From: Paraburkholderia elongata
GTDB lineage: Bacteria > Pseudomonadota > Gammaproteobacteria > Burkholderiales > Burkholderiaceae
Direction: 5' to 3'
Assembly (NCBI RefSeq): GCF_013177735.1
Contig: NZ_WOEZ01000018.1
Location: 1-64,000 of the forward strand
Length of the DNA stretch: 64,000 bases
Positions 29,089 through 38,645 of this stretch are shown piece by piece (the first letter of the stretch is position 1; each line of letters begins with the position of its first letter). Made by a program: the position numbers and the translations under genes. The notes below the pieces were generated by a model. That model worked only from the letters and a program-made list of their open reading frames with translations, did no database searches and had not been told where the DNA came from.

Positions 29089-30522
29089 ATGAATATTTCT
29101 GAACCGATCGAGCGTTTGTGGGGCGGGCGTTTCAAGTCGGGGCCGTCGGCGGCGCTCAAGGCGCTATCGCGTTCGGACCCGAGCTTCTTCCGGCTCGCGC
29201 CTTACGATCTGGCCGGTTCCCGCGCGCATGCGCAGGAACTGCGCCGCGCGCAGATCCTGACCGAAGAAGAATTGCAGCAACTGCTGGGCGAAATGGACAG
29301 GCTGCAAGCGCAGTACCTTGCAGGCGAGATCGGACCGTCGCAGGATGACGAGGACGTGCACACGTTCCTCGAACGCGAATTGACGCAACGTTTGGGCGCC
29401 ACCGGCGGCAAGCTGCGCGCGGGCCGCTCGCGCAACGACCAGGCGGCCAACGACCTGCGCCTGTTCCTGCGCGACAAGGCACGCACGCTGACGCACGCGG
29501 TGATCGATTTGCAGAACGCACTGATCGAACAGGCCGATGCGCACACCCGCAGCGTGACGGCGGGCTTTACCCATCTGCAGCCGGCGCAACCGGTCGTGTT
29601 CGCGCATCATTTGCTGGCGCACGCGCAGTCGATTTACCGCGACGTCGATCGCCTGGTGGACTGGGACCGGCGCAGCGCGCGCTCGCCGCTGGGCGCAGCA
29701 GCGCTGGCAGGCTCGGCGATCTGTGTGCGCCCGGATCTGTCGGCCGTGGAGTTGGGCTATGACGCGCCGTGCGAGAACTCGATCGACGCGGTCGCCTCGC
29801 GCGATCACGTTGCGGAGTTCGTATTCATTGCGAGCATGCTGTCGGTGAATCTGTCGCGACTGTCGGAGGAAGTGATCCTGTGGACGACGCGCCAGTTCGG
29901 CTGGGTAGTGCTGGACGATGGCTACGCGACGGGCAGCTCGATCATGCCGCAGAAGAAGAACTCGGATATCGCGGAGCTCACGCGCGGCAAGGCGGGGCGA
30001 CTGATCGGCAATCTCGGCGGCTTGCTGGCGACGCTGAAGTCGCTGCCGCTCGCGTACAACCGCGATCTTGCGGAAGACAAGATCGCCGCGTTCGACAGCA
30101 TCGACACGCTGGAACTGGTGTTGCCGGCGATGGCGGGCATGATCCGCACGATGCAGGTGGACGTGGGCGAGATGCGCCGCCAGGCGCCGCTGGGCTTCAC
30201 GCTCGCCACGGAGGTGGCCGACTGGCTCGCGCTGCGCGGTATTCCGTTCAGCGAGGCGCACGAGATCACGGGCGCGCTGGTGAGGGCGTGTGAAGAGCAG
30301 GGCATCGAGCTGGGTGAGGTGTCGGTGGCGACGTTGGCGCAGGTGGATGCGCGGCTGGAGGCGTCGGTGCTGGAACACGTGACGCTCGAAGCGGCGGTGG
30401 CCGCGCGCAGCGGCTACGGCGGCACGGCACCGGCACGCGTGGAAGAGCAGATCACCCGGCTGCGTGCGGCGATCGACCGGCAGACCGCGTGGGCGGCCGA
30501 CTACAGGGGGCCATCATGGTAA
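29089..30522 (+). CDS. Argininosuccinate lyase-family C-N lyase (divergent)
   Basis: A 477-residue member of the fumarase/aspartase superfamily. The signature GSSIMPQKKNSD with catalytic Ser, and TAGFTHLQPAQPV with the conserved Thr-His, are intact. The substrate loop reads KLRAGRSRNDQ where argininosuccinate lyase has KLHTGRSRNDQ. It overlaps an amino-acid ABC permease by 7 bp and is far from any arginine biosynthesis gene. Iminodisuccinate lyase and EDDS lyase belong to this superfamily, so cleavage of an N-substituted aspartate into fumarate plus an amine is plausible. Plain argininosuccinate lyase remains possible. Confidence 0.82.
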   Translation: MNISEPIERLWGGRFKSGPSAALKALSRSDPSFFRLAPYDLAGSRAHAQELRRAQILTEEELQQLLGEMDRLQAQYLAGEIGPSQDDEDVHTFLERELTQRLGATGGKLRAGRSRNDQAANDLRLFLRDKARTLTHAVIDLQNALIEQADAHTRSVTAGFTHLQPAQPVVFAHHLLAHAQSIYRDVDRLVDWDRRSARSPLGAAALAGSAICVRPDLSAVELGYDAPCENSIDAVASRDHVAEFVFIASMLSVNLSRLSEEVILWTTRQFGWVVLDDGYATGSSIMPQKKNSDIAELTRGKAGRLIGNLGGLLATLKSLPLAYNRDLAEDKIAAFDSIDTLELVLPAMAGMIRTMQVDVGEMRRQAPLGFTLATEVADWLALRGIPFSEAHEITGALVRACEEQGIELGEVSVATLAQVDARLEASVLEHVTLEAAVAARSGYGGTAPARVEEQITRLRAAIDRQTAWAADYRGPSW

Positions 30523-31424
30523 GCATTTCAAACGATCGGGCGGCACTGCCCGCGGAGGCTCAGAAGCAGATGACAGAGATGAGTGAGGACGTCACCGACA
30601 TTTCGCATCTGGAGCATGTGCGGCGCCGCTACTGGGGCCGTTACGTGGCCTCGGCGGCGATCATCGCGTTGATCGGGTACGTGGTGCTGGCGTTCGCGCA
30701 CGGCCAGATCGAATGGCGTTACGTAGCGCGGTTCCTGACGGCGCGTTCGATCCTGACAGGCCTCGTCAACACGATCGTGATGACGGTGCTGGCGATGGCG
30801 CTGGGCGTGCTGCTCGGCGTGATCACCGCGATCATGCGACTGTCGCCCAATCCGGTGTTGCAGGCGGTCGCGCAAGGCTATGTGTGGCTGTTTCGCGGCA
30901 CGCCGGTGATCCTGCAACTGCTGCTGTGGTTCAACCTGGCGCTGGTGTTTCCGTCGATGGGGATTCCGGGGCTGTTCGAATTCCGCACAGTGGACGTCAT
31001 GACGCCGTTCCTCGCGGCGTTGCTGGGTCTGGGGATCAACCAGGGGGCGTACACGTCGGAAGTGGTGCGCGCGGGGCTGCTGTCGGTGGACACGGGCCAG
31101 TATGAAGCGGCCAAGTCGATCGGCATGCCACGGCTGCAGGCGCTGCGCCGGGTGATTCTGCCGCAGGCGATGCGGGTGATCGTGCCGCCGATCGGCAACG
31201 AGCTGGTGGGGATGGTGAAGCTGACCTCGCTCGCGAGCGTGATCCAGTACGCGGAGATGCTGCACAACGCCGAGAACATCTACTACGCGAATGCACGGGT
31301 GATCGAGCTGCTGATGGTGGCCGGGGTCTGGTACCTGGTGGTGGTGACGGTGCTGTCGTTCGCGCAGTCGCGGGTGGAGCGGCACTACGCCCGCGGTGCG
31401 GGACGTGCATCGGGCCGGCAATGA
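30516..31424 (+). CDS. Amino-acid ABC transporter permease (HisM/GltK type)
   Basis: A 302-residue inner-membrane protein with an N-terminal cytoplasmic extension of about 45 residues, then 5-6 hydrophobic segments. [34 protein letters not shown] and the EAA loop [20 protein letters not shown] are diagnostic. AGGGGG precedes the ATG at 30516, which overlaps the lyase stop. It probably forms a homodimer with the following ATPase and accepts both binding proteins at 27231 and 32280. Confidence 0.9.
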   Translation: MVSISNDRAALPAEAQKQMTEMSEDVTDISHLEHVRRRYWGRYVASAAIIALIGYVVLAFAHGQIEWRYVARFLTARSILTGLVNTIVMTVLAMALGVLLGVITAIMRLSPNPVLQAVAQGYVWLFRGTPVILQLLLWFNLALVFPSMGIPGLFEFRTVDVMTPFLAALLGLGINQGAYTSEVVRAGLLSVDTGQYEAAKSIGMPRLQALRRVILPQAMRVIVPPIGNELVGMVKLTSLASVIQYAEMLHNAENIYYANARVIELLMVAGVWYLVVVTVLSFAQSRVERHYARGAGRASGRQ

Positions 31425-31456
31425 AGACGCCGGTGACGACAGGACAAGGAGCCGAA

Positions 31457-32221
31457 ATGAATTCAATCGTTCGCGCGGTCGACGTGCGCAAGTCATATGG
31501 CGAGTTCAAGGCGCTGCAGGGCATCACGCTGGATGTGGCCAAAGGCGAAGTGCTGTGCGTGATCGGGCCGTCGGGCTCGGGCAAGAGCACGTTCCTGCGG
31601 TGTATCAACCAGCTGGAGAAGATCAACGACGGGGCGCTGTGGGTGAACGGCGAACTGGCAGGCTACCGGCGGGTGGGCAACCGGCTGCACGAGCTCTCGG
31701 AGCGGCAGGTGGCGCGCCAGCGTCTGGCGACGAGCATGGTGTTTCAGAAATTCAACCTGTTCCCGCACAAGACGGCGCTGGAGAACGTGATCGAAGGTCC
31801 GGTGCAGGTTCTCAAGCGGCGGCGCGCGGAGGCGGAAGAAGAGGCGCGTTCGTTGCTAAAGCGGGTAGGACTCGGTCATAAGTGCGATGCGTTCCCGGTG
31901 GAGCTGTCGGGTGGACAGCAGCAACGGGTGGCGATTGCACGTGCACTGGCGATGCATCCGCAACTGATGCTGTTCGACGAACCGACCTCGGCGTTGGATC
32001 CTGAACTCGTGGGCGAGGTGCTGGCGGTGATGCGCGACCTGGCGCAAAGCGGCATGACGATGATCGTGGTGACGCATGAACTGGGCTTTGCACGCGAGGT
32101 GGCCAACCGGGTGGTCTTCATGGATCAGGGGCGGGTGGTGGAAACCGGCACGCCTGATCAGGTGCTCGGGCAGCCAAAACATAAACGTACGCAGGATTTC
32201 ATCTCGGCCGTGCTTTCCTGA
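31457..32221 (+). CDS. Amino-acid ABC transporter ATP-binding protein (GlnQ/HisP type)
   Basis: A 254-residue ATPase with Walker [10 protein letters not shown], the Q-loop [11 protein letters not shown], signature [15 protein letters not shown] and Walker [13 protein letters not shown]. The ATG at 31457 is chosen because AAGGAG lies 5 bases upstream; another in-frame ATG at 31421 overlaps the permease stop and may also be used. It energises the amino-acid-type permease. Confidence 0.9.
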   Translation: MNSIVRAVDVRKSYGEFKALQGITLDVAKGEVLCVIGPSGSGKSTFLRCINQLEKINDGALWVNGELAGYRRVGNRLHELSERQVARQRLATSMVFQKFNLFPHKTALENVIEGPVQVLKRRRAEAEEEARSLLKRVGLGHKCDAFPVELSGGQQQRVAIARALAMHPQLMLFDEPTSALDPELVGEVLAVMRDLAQSGMTMIVVTHELGFAREVANRVVFMDQGRVVETGTPDQVLGQPKHKRTQDFISAVLS

Positions 32222-32229
32222 TCACAACC

Positions 32230-32249
32230 GCGGGTTCCTTGGGACCCGC
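32230..32249 (+). other. Intergenic stem-loop before the second binding-protein gene
   Basis: GCGGGTTCC (32230-32238), loop TT, and GGGACCCGC (32241-32249) form a GC-rich hairpin with one G-T pair. No T run follows. Placed 30 bp before a binding-protein gene, it may stabilise mRNA or reduce read-through; it does not look like a full terminator. Confidence 0.45.
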
Positions 32250-32279
32250 TTTCCAGATTCCTCTAACAAGCGAGTTTCT

Positions 32280-33131
32280 ATGAACGCGTCCCTTCGTTTG
32301 CGTGAATGGTTCACCCTGGTAGTTGGCATTGTTGCACTGCATGCCCCGCTTTCTCATGCGCAAACTGCCGCGCCGTCCATCCCGGGCATCGGCAAGAGCA
32401 CGCTCGTCGCGGCGATCGTGCCGAACTATCCGCCGTTCGAATACAAGGACCCGGCCACCGACAAGCTGATGGGCTTCGATGTCGATCTCGGCGAAGCGCT
32501 CGCCGCGAAGCTCGGCGTCAAGCTCGAATGGCAGGAAACCAGCTTCGACCAGATGATGAGCGCACTGACCACGAAGCGCGTCGACGTGATCCTGTCGGGC
32601 ATGACCGATCTGCCCTCGCGCCGCGGGGCGGTGAACTTCCTCGACTACATCACGACCGGTCCGCAGTTCTACACGGTGAAGGCGCGCGCGGGAGAGTTCG
32701 CGACGATGGATGCGTTGTGCGGGAAGACCGTCGGAACGAGCCGTCGTACGTCGTTTCCGAACGATATCGCGAACTGGAGCAATGAGCATTGCGTGAAGGC
32801 AGGTAAGCCGCCCGTCAAGGTAGTCGGTACGGATGGCTCGTCGGACGCGCGCATGCAGTTGCACCAGAACCGGATCGATGCAGCGGTGCAGGGCGGCGAA
32901 ACCTTGCCGTACCAGAACTCGGTCGAGCAGAACGCGTATGCGCCGATCGGCCAGCCGTTCTTGTCTCAGTACACCGCGCTTGGCATATCGAAGGACAACG
33001 CGGCACTCAACACGGCGCTGACCACCGCATTCAACCAGCTGATCGCCGACGGCACTTATCAGAAGATTCTGTCGAAGTGGGGTTTGCAGCAACACGCCGT
33101 GCCGAAGGCGCTCGTCAACGCCGGCACCTGA
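32280..33131 (+). CDS. Amino-acid ABC transporter substrate-binding protein 2 (SBP_bac_3)
   Basis: A 283-residue periplasmic protein with a signal peptide ending SHAQ. PNYPPFEYKDPATDKLMG, SGMTDLPSRRGAVNFLDY, GTSRRTSFPNDIANW and ADGTYQKILSKWGL are the family hallmarks. It shares these segments and two cysteines (LCGK and HC) with the protein at 27231, so the pair arose by duplication. The ATG at 32280 gives a normal signal peptide. It closes the lyase/permease/ATPase operon. Confidence 0.9.
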   Translation: MNASLRLREWFTLVVGIVALHAPLSHAQTAAPSIPGIGKSTLVAAIVPNYPPFEYKDPATDKLMGFDVDLGEALAAKLGVKLEWQETSFDQMMSALTTKRVDVILSGMTDLPSRRGAVNFLDYITTGPQFYTVKARAGEFATMDALCGKTVGTSRRTSFPNDIANWSNEHCVKAGKPPVKVVGTDGSSDARMQLHQNRIDAAVQGGETLPYQNSVEQNAYAPIGQPFLSQYTALGISKDNAALNTALTTAFNQLIADGTYQKILSKWGLQQHAVPKALVNAGT

Positions 33132-33170
33132 AACGCTGCCGCCGAAAATGACAAGCCCGCCATGAGGGGC

Positions 33171-33881
33171 TTACTGCTCCACGCTGGCACCGGTTAGCGC
33201 TCGTACCCGGCTTTCATCGGCGGCGAGCGCGCTCGCGTCTCCCGAATAAACGATGCTGCCATCGTCCAGCACGTAAGCATAATCGGCGATCTCGAGACTC
33301 ATGCGTGCGTTCTGCTCGACCAGCAGTACCGAAATCCCCTCATCGCGCATCTGCGACACGACTCGAAACACCTCACGAACGATCAGCGGAGCCAAGCCTT
33401 GCGATGGCTCATCGAGAATGAGCAGCCGGGGATTGAGCAGGAGTGCGCGGGCAATCGATAGCATCTCCTGTTCGCCGCCGGATAGCAGGCGCCCGCGCCT
33501 GAATTTGCGCTCGGCGAGCCGTGGAAACAGCTCGTAGATCCGCGCGATCGTCCATGGTCCGCCGCGCTCCAGCGGGACCTTCAGATTTTCCTCGACACTG
33601 AGATTAGCGAAGATTCTTCGCCCCTCGGGCACGTAGCCGACGCCGCTCGCGGCGATCTGGAAAGTCGGCCAGCGCGTGGTATCCACCCCGAAGATCGTCA
33701 CGCGCCCCTGGCGCGCAGGCGTCAAACCCACGAGGGTACGCAAGGTCGTGGTCTTGCCGGCTCCATTGCGACCGAGCAATGCCGTGATCCGGCCTTCCGC
33801 AACCTCCAGACTCACGCCATTCAGGATATGGCTCTTGCCATAGTAGGTATGCAGCCCTGCGGCGGTGAGGGCGGCGTTCAT
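33171..33881 (-). CDS. livF: Branched-chain-type ABC transporter ATP-binding protein LivF
   Basis: A 236-residue ATPase with Walker A GRNGAGKTTTLRTLVGL, GVGYVPEGRRIFANLSVEEN (LivF signature), LSGGEQEMLSIARAL and LILDEPSQGLAPL. The start is the ATG at 33881 (MNAALTAAGLHTYYGKS); the frame upstream of it has no homology. It is the last gene of a five-gene minus-strand transporter operon. Confidence 0.9.
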   Translation of the reverse strand: MNAALTAAGLHTYYGKSHILNGVSLEVAEGRITALLGRNGAGKTTTLRTLVGLTPARQGRVTIFGVDTTRWPTFQIAASGVGYVPEGRRIFANLSVEENLKVPLERGGPWTIARIYELFPRLAERKFRRGRLLSGGEQEMLSIARALLLNPRLLILDEPSQGLAPLIVREVFRVVSQMRDEGISVLLVEQNARMSLEIADYAYVLDDGSIVYSGDASALAADESRVRALTGASVEQ

Positions 33882-33963
33882 TTGAGCCCCCACGCTCGGC
33901 ACTTCGTGTCCTCGCTGCCCCCCGAGGGAGTGCGAGCTTGCTTGGAGCGGTTCGGCGCGGCGC

Positions 33964-34713
33964 TCATGCTGTGTTACCCAGATAGGCGGCCTGTACGGCC
34001 TCGTTGGACGCGATCTCCTCTGGCGAGCCTTCGGCGAGGAGGCTGCCCTGGTCGAGCACCGTGATTCGATCGGCCAGATGAAAGACCACGCGCATGTCAT
34101 GCTCGATCAGCACGATGGTGAAGTTGCCCTCGCTGTGCAGGCGGCGCACGAGCTGCGTAATCTCGTGAGTCTCCTGGTCGCCCATGCCGGCGGTGGGCTC
34201 GTCGAGCAGCAGCAAGCGCGGCTGCAGCGCTAGCGCCATCGCGATCTCGGCAACCCGCTGGTCACCGTGCGGCAGCTCTCCGACCAGCCGGTGCGATTTG
34301 TCGGCAAGACCCGTGAGCTCGAGCGCCTCCTCGACGTGACGACGAACTCGCGCCCGCTCGGTGCTGCTGATCCACGGGCGCAGGCGAAAACCCTCCGTCA
34401 CCTCCGCACTGATGCGCACGTTCTCGAATACCGTCAGCTCGGGAAAAATCTCGGTGATCTGGAACGTGCGGGCGATGCCGGCCGCAACGCGCCGATACGC
34501 AGGAAGCGCCGTGATATCGACTCCGTCGAACACGATCGTTCCCATGCTCGGCGGGAAAAAGCCGCTGATGAGATTGAAGAAGGTGGTCTTGCCTGCGCCG
34601 TTCGGCCCAATGACAGCGCGCAACTCGCCCTTCTCGACGGCGAGCGATACGTCGCGCACCGCGGCCAGGCTGCCAAAGCGCTTGCTGATGCGCCTGACTT
34701 CGAGCACGCTCAT
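33964..34713 (-). CDS. livG: Branched-chain-type ABC transporter ATP-binding protein LivG
   Basis: A 249-residue ATPase with Walker A GPNGAGKTTFFNLISGFF, the LivG-type stretch RTFQITEIFPELTVFENVRI, ELPHGDQRVAEIAMALAL and LLLDEPTAGMGDQE. The signature LSHG is changed to LPHG, common in LivG. It pairs with LivF as the ATPase heterodimer. Confidence 0.9.
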   Translation of the reverse strand: MSVLEVRRISKRFGSLAAVRDVSLAVEKGELRAVIGPNGAGKTTFFNLISGFFPPSMGTIVFDGVDITALPAYRRVAAGIARTFQITEIFPELTVFENVRISAEVTEGFRLRPWISSTERARVRRHVEEALELTGLADKSHRLVGELPHGDQRVAEIAMALALQPRLLLLDEPTAGMGDQETHEITQLVRRLHSEGNFTIVLIEHDMRVVFHLADRITVLDQGSLLAEGSPEEIASNEAVQAAYLGNTA

Positions 34714-34771
34714 TGGGTAACCTCCGTGCTTCGCACTGCGGGACGAGCGCCTTCGGGCGGCCGGGCGGCGC

Positions 34772-35731
34772 TCATGAGTCGCTCCTGCGCTGAATGAAGC
34801 CGAGCAGCCCGCGCGGGAAAAACAGCACGATCGCGACGAACAGCAGGCCGACGAACGACATCCAGTTGACCGTAATGCTCGAAAGATAGTCCTGCAGCAC
34901 GACGAATACCGCGGCGCCGAGCAGCGGCCCCCACAGGCTGCGCATGCCGCCCATGACCGCCATCATCACGAAATCGCCCGACTGGCTGTAGTGCAGCCCG
35001 CGCGGATCGGCGAAGTTGTTCAGGAGAGCGTAGAGCGCACCGGCGAACCCCATGAAGAAGCAGGACAGCGTGAAGGCGATCCAGATATGCCGATCGACGG
35101 GAATGCCGAGAAAGCGAGCACGCCGCTCATTTTCGCGGATCGCGATCATGGTGCGCCCGAACGGGGAGCGCAGGATGAAACCCATCACGCCGATCGCGAG
35201 CGCGAGGCAGAACAGCACGAAATAGTAGAACGCGTTGGCGTTCGACAGGATGTCGATCCGGGCGAAGCCGAGATCGAGCGGCTGGCGCGAAAAGCCGCGC
35301 AAGCCGTCGTCGCCGCCGGTGACGGAACTCCATTGGAAGGCGATGTAGTAGAAGACCTGCCCGAACGCGATGGTGACCATCGCGAAGTAGACGCCGCGTC
35401 GCCGTGCGATGAGCGCGCCCAGCAGTGTGCCGGCAATGCCGCCGAGCAGCGTGCCGCACAGCAGCGCGAGTGGTGTGCTCGGCGCGAGAAACTTCAGCGC
35501 GAGGCCGGCGCCATAGGCGCCGAGCCCGAAATAGGCCGCGTGTCCGAAAGAGAGCACACCGGTGAAGCCGAGCAGGAAGTTCACCGACATGGCGGCCAGT
35601 CCGAGCACGAGCACGCGCGTGCCGAGCGCGGTGTAGCCGCCGAGCAGCGGCATCCAGTAGGGCGCCAGCAAGAGCACCGCCCAGAGTGTTGCGATGACGA
35701 CCAGCCGGGGAGGGTGGCGGTAGTCGCTCAT
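34772..35731 (-). CDS. livM: Branched-chain-type ABC transporter permease LivM
   Basis: A 319-residue inner-membrane protein of about 9-10 segments. NFLLGFTGVLSFGHAAYFGLG and FGRTMIAIRENERRARFLGI, then GGMRSLWGPLLGAAVFV, are typical LivM regions. Its ATG overlaps the LivH stop (ATGA), showing coupling. Confidence 0.92.
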   Translation of the reverse strand: MSDYRHPPRLVVIATLWAVLLLAPYWMPLLGGYTALGTRVLVLGLAAMSVNFLLGFTGVLSFGHAAYFGLGAYGAGLALKFLAPSTPLALLCGTLLGGIAGTLLGALIARRRGVYFAMVTIAFGQVFYYIAFQWSSVTGGDDGLRGFSRQPLDLGFARIDILSNANAFYYFVLFCLALAIGVMGFILRSPFGRTMIAIRENERRARFLGIPVDRHIWIAFTLSCFFMGFAGALYALLNNFADPRGLHYSQSGDFVMMAVMGGMRSLWGPLLGAAVFVVLQDYLSSITVNWMSFVGLLFVAIVLFFPRGLLGFIQRRSDS

Positions 35732-36597
35732 GACATCATGCCTTCTTCGCCGAGCAGGCCGCGCGGCCGGATCAGCAAAACCACAGCCATCAGCACGTAC
35801 ATGATGGCCTCGCTCGCCGCAGGGAGGAACACCGCGGTGATGCCCGAGGCGACGCCGATCAGCAAGCCGCCGAGCAGCGTACCGGTGAGGCTGCCAACCC
35901 CGCCGACGATGATGGCGATGAAGCTCGGCATCAGGAGGCCGGTTCCCATCGTCGGCTCCAGCCCGAGCTGGCCCGCGGCGAGCACGCCGCTCAGACCGGC
36001 GAGATAGATGCCGACGGCGAAATTGAGCGCGCGCAGCCTGCCCACGTTGATGCCGAGCGCCGCGACGGTTTCAAGGTCGAGCGTGCCGGCGCGGATGCGT
36101 ATGCCGAGCCGGCTGTAGCGCAACAGCATGAAGAGCAGTGCAACCGCGATGGTTACAGTGCCGACCATGAACAGGCGGTAGCCGGTAATAAAGAAGAGTT
36201 CGTTGCTCAAGGGCTGAGCCAGCGCGGGCGGAATGGTCACGGGCTTGCCCTGCGCACCCCAGATGAAGCGGGTGCCGTCCTCGATCATGAAGGCGAGGCC
36301 GAACGTCAGCAGCAGGCTGTAGAGCGGATCGCGTCCGTAGACCCGCCGGATGAGCACCCGCTCGACGGCGAGACCGATGGCGGCCGTGCATAGCGGCGCA
36401 ATCAGCAATGCACCCCAGAACCCTACGTAGGGCGTGATCGTATAGGCAATGTAGCCGCCGATCACGAGGAAGCCACCATGGGCGAAGTTGATCACGTTGC
36501 TCAAGTTGAGAATGAGCGACAGGCCAAGCGCCATCAGCACGTAAAACGCACCGATGATCAGCCCGTTAGTGACGTTGAAAAGGAGTAGTTGAGTCAT
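35728..36597 (-). CDS. livH: Branched-chain-type ABC transporter permease LivH
   Basis: A 289-residue inner-membrane protein. LNLSNVINFAHGGFLVIGGY is the LivH hallmark and IIVGGVGSLTGTLLGGLLIG its conserved C-terminal region. The ATG at 36597 (MTQLLLFNVTNGLIIG) gives the family's usual start. It lies between the binding protein and LivM in the operon. Confidence 0.92.
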   Translation of the reverse strand: MTQLLLFNVTNGLIIGAFYVLMALGLSLILNLSNVINFAHGGFLVIGGYIAYTITPYVGFWGALLIAPLCTAAIGLAVERVLIRRVYGRDPLYSLLLTFGLAFMIEDGTRFIWGAQGKPVTIPPALAQPLSNELFFITGYRLFMVGTVTIAVALLFMLLRYSRLGIRIRAGTLDLETVAALGINVGRLRALNFAVGIYLAGLSGVLAAGQLGLEPTMGTGLLMPSFIAIIVGGVGSLTGTLLGGLLIGVASGITAVFLPAASEAIMYVLMAVVLLIRPRGLLGEEGMMS

Positions 36598-36728
36598 CGG
36601 CCGCTCATGTCCAGACGCAACCCGTGCACGAGCCGCGTCGGGCAGCCTGGGTCGCTGTGTTGCCACGCATGCGTGTCAGGTTCATGGCAACGGCTGCCGG
36701 TACTACCGCGCGGACATCGTCTTCGGGA

Positions 36729-37991
36729 TCAGGCCGGCCACTGCAGATTGCAGCCGGTCGCAGCGTCGGGCGGCGCAGTCTTGTCGCCGGCGACCACGCG
36801 TTCGACACGGAACAGATCCTCCGGGTCGCCCGCCGGCTGAGACAGCGCTTCGCCGACAAACGCCGAGGTCATCAGCTGGTGGTCTCCCTTGCGGTAGTAG
36901 CACTTGTTGGGCTGCAGCTTGACGTCGTCCGCGAGTTCAAACCCGCCGAGCGCCTCGGCGAGTTTTTTCGCGTCGAGGCTCTTTTCCTTGTTGGCGACCG
37001 AGGCGAGCGTATGAACCGACGTGTAGCCGAACCAGTGGCGTGCAGTGGGGACTTTGCCGCCGTTCATCTTGCGGATGTCGGCGACGAACTTCTCGACGCC
37101 CGGGACACCCGGCTGCTTCCAGTACCACTCGAACATCCAGAATCCGACGCGCGCCTCCGGCGGCATCGCCTCGAGCGATTCGAGCTCCTGCTGAAGCCCG
37201 GCAACGTGGATCTGCTTGCCGATGCCGAACTGCGCGATCTGCTTCAGGCAGTTGACCATGTCGGAACCCTGCGGCAGCACCAGCAGAACATCGGGGTTGG
37301 CCGCGCGCGCCTTGATCAGGTACGCGGAGAAATCGGTCGTGCCGAGCGGCGTGAGCTCGTTGCCGGTCATCGTGCCGCCGAGCTTTTGCAAATCCGCCAG
37401 CGCGGCCTTCTGCAGCGTATGGCCAAAGGCGTAGTCCGGCGTAATGAAATGCCACTTCTTGCCGTACTTGGTGAAGAGGAGGTCGGCGACCGCGTTGGCC
37501 TCCATGCTTGTCGTATTGCAGACGCGAAATACATTCCACTTGCAATCGCTGCCCGTGATTGTGTCGGTGTGGCCGCCCGAGACGATGTGCAACACCTTCT
37601 TCTCGTTGGAGACCTGGGCGATTGCCTGAGCGATGCCGGAATTCACATCCCCGATCAGAAACGTGACCTGATCACGTTCGATCAGCTTGCGCGCCTTCTG
37701 CACGCCGGTACCGACGTCGTTCGCCGAGTCTTCCACCAGCAGCTCGATGGGGCGCCCGAGAATGCCGCCGTTGGCGTTGATCTGTTGCACGGCGAGCCTC
37801 GCACCCATCACTTCATTCTGTGCAACTGCAGCATAAACACCGGTCAATGGATCGACCATGCCGATGCGCAACGGTGTCTCGCCGCGTGCCTTGATGATGA
37901 AGGGCGAGGCGAGCTGCAACGCCGCTGCAGCAGCGGCCCCCTTGAGCACCGTGCGACGACTAACGGCGCGGATATGACCCGGAGTTTTCAT
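36729..37991 (-). CDS. ABC transporter substrate-binding protein (Peripla_BP_6, LivK/UrtA-like) with Tat-type signal
   Basis: A 420-residue binding protein. It begins MKTPGHIRAVSRRTVLKGAA, a twin-arginine signal (SRRTVLK) before a hydrophobic segment and SPFIIKARG. PLRIGMVDPLTGVYAAVAQ, VQQINANGGILGRPIELLVE and GDVNSGIAQAIAQVS are hallmarks of the urea/amide and branched-chain group. GGGAG lies 8 bases before the ATG at 37991. It is the first gene of the liv-type operon. The ligand is unknown; no catabolic gene is directly attached. Confidence 0.88.
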   Translation of the reverse strand: MKTPGHIRAVSRRTVLKGAAAAAALQLASPFIIKARGETPLRIGMVDPLTGVYAAVAQNEVMGARLAVQQINANGGILGRPIELLVEDSANDVGTGVQKARKLIERDQVTFLIGDVNSGIAQAIAQVSNEKKVLHIVSGGHTDTITGSDCKWNVFRVCNTTSMEANAVADLLFTKYGKKWHFITPDYAFGHTLQKAALADLQKLGGTMTGNELTPLGTTDFSAYLIKARAANPDVLLVLPQGSDMVNCLKQIAQFGIGKQIHVAGLQQELESLEAMPPEARVGFWMFEWYWKQPGVPGVEKFVADIRKMNGGKVPTARHWFGYTSVHTLASVANKEKSLDAKKLAEALGGFELADDVKLQPNKCYYRKGDHQLMTSAFVGEALSQPAGDPEDLFRVERVVAGDKTAPPDAATGCNLQWPA

Positions 37992-38228
37992 AGGGGTTCT
38001 CCCTGATTTATTCACGTCGAACCGGTCAAACGCCTGAATCCTGAACCGAAGCGTGAGCATCCTCGGTCAGCACAATCTTGATCCTGTTAGATGGGATCTA
38101 CAAGATATCGTTTTGCCTCCCTCCGGCTTCCAGTTTGGAATGCGTACGAACGCTAAAATCACTGAGGACGAAAAGCTGAAGATTGTCGACGCTATGGTGA
38201 TGATTCTCGAGTACGGGAAAATTGTGCT

Positions 38229-38611
38229 ATGAAAAATCTCAACGCAAGGGCATGGCTCGCACTTCCCGTCCTCGCCGTTGTGATGGGCCTTCTACTGTTC
38301 GTCCCCGCGGGGACCGTTCAGTATTGGGAAGCATGGGTGTACTTATTGATCTTCACAGGCGCATCACTCCTCATTACGCTCTATCTCATGCGAAAGGATC
38401 CGGCGCTTCTTGCGCGTCGGATGAGCGGCGGTCCGACGGCGGAGAAGCACCCGCTCAGAAGTTCATCATGCTGTGTACGTCAATCGCCGCGATGATGCCA
38501 TTTCTGATTTGGCGGCTCATTGACGAAGAACGCTTCCTTGCGAGGAATCTGTCCGGCTATACCGGATACCAGAAACGAGTCCGGCATCGTCTTGTACCAT
38601 TCGTGTGGTAG
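38229..38611 (+). pseudogene. Isoprenylcysteine methyltransferase-like membrane protein, broken (internal deletion and frameshift)
   Basis: Residues 1-75 in the first frame (ALPVLAVVMGLLLFVPAGTV, AWVYLLIFTGASLL, LMRKDPALLARRM) match the start of PEMT/ICMT proteins. After PTAEKHP the frame shifts to QKFIMLCTSIA, then jumps directly to the C-terminal motif WRLIDEERFLARNLSGYTGY and RHRLVPFVW. The middle, with the methyl-donor site, is missing. A 30-codon frame at 38140-38232 overlaps the start by ATGA and may be a leader or another scrap. Confidence 0.7.
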
Positions 38612-38645
38612 TCGAGTCGGGTGCCCTGAGGTATGCAGCTAAGCA

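Noticed and set aside
29164..30378. A 404-codon open frame opposite the argininosuccinate-lyase-like gene
   Set aside because: Shadow frame with repetitive Arg/Gln/His composition; the sense gene is certain.
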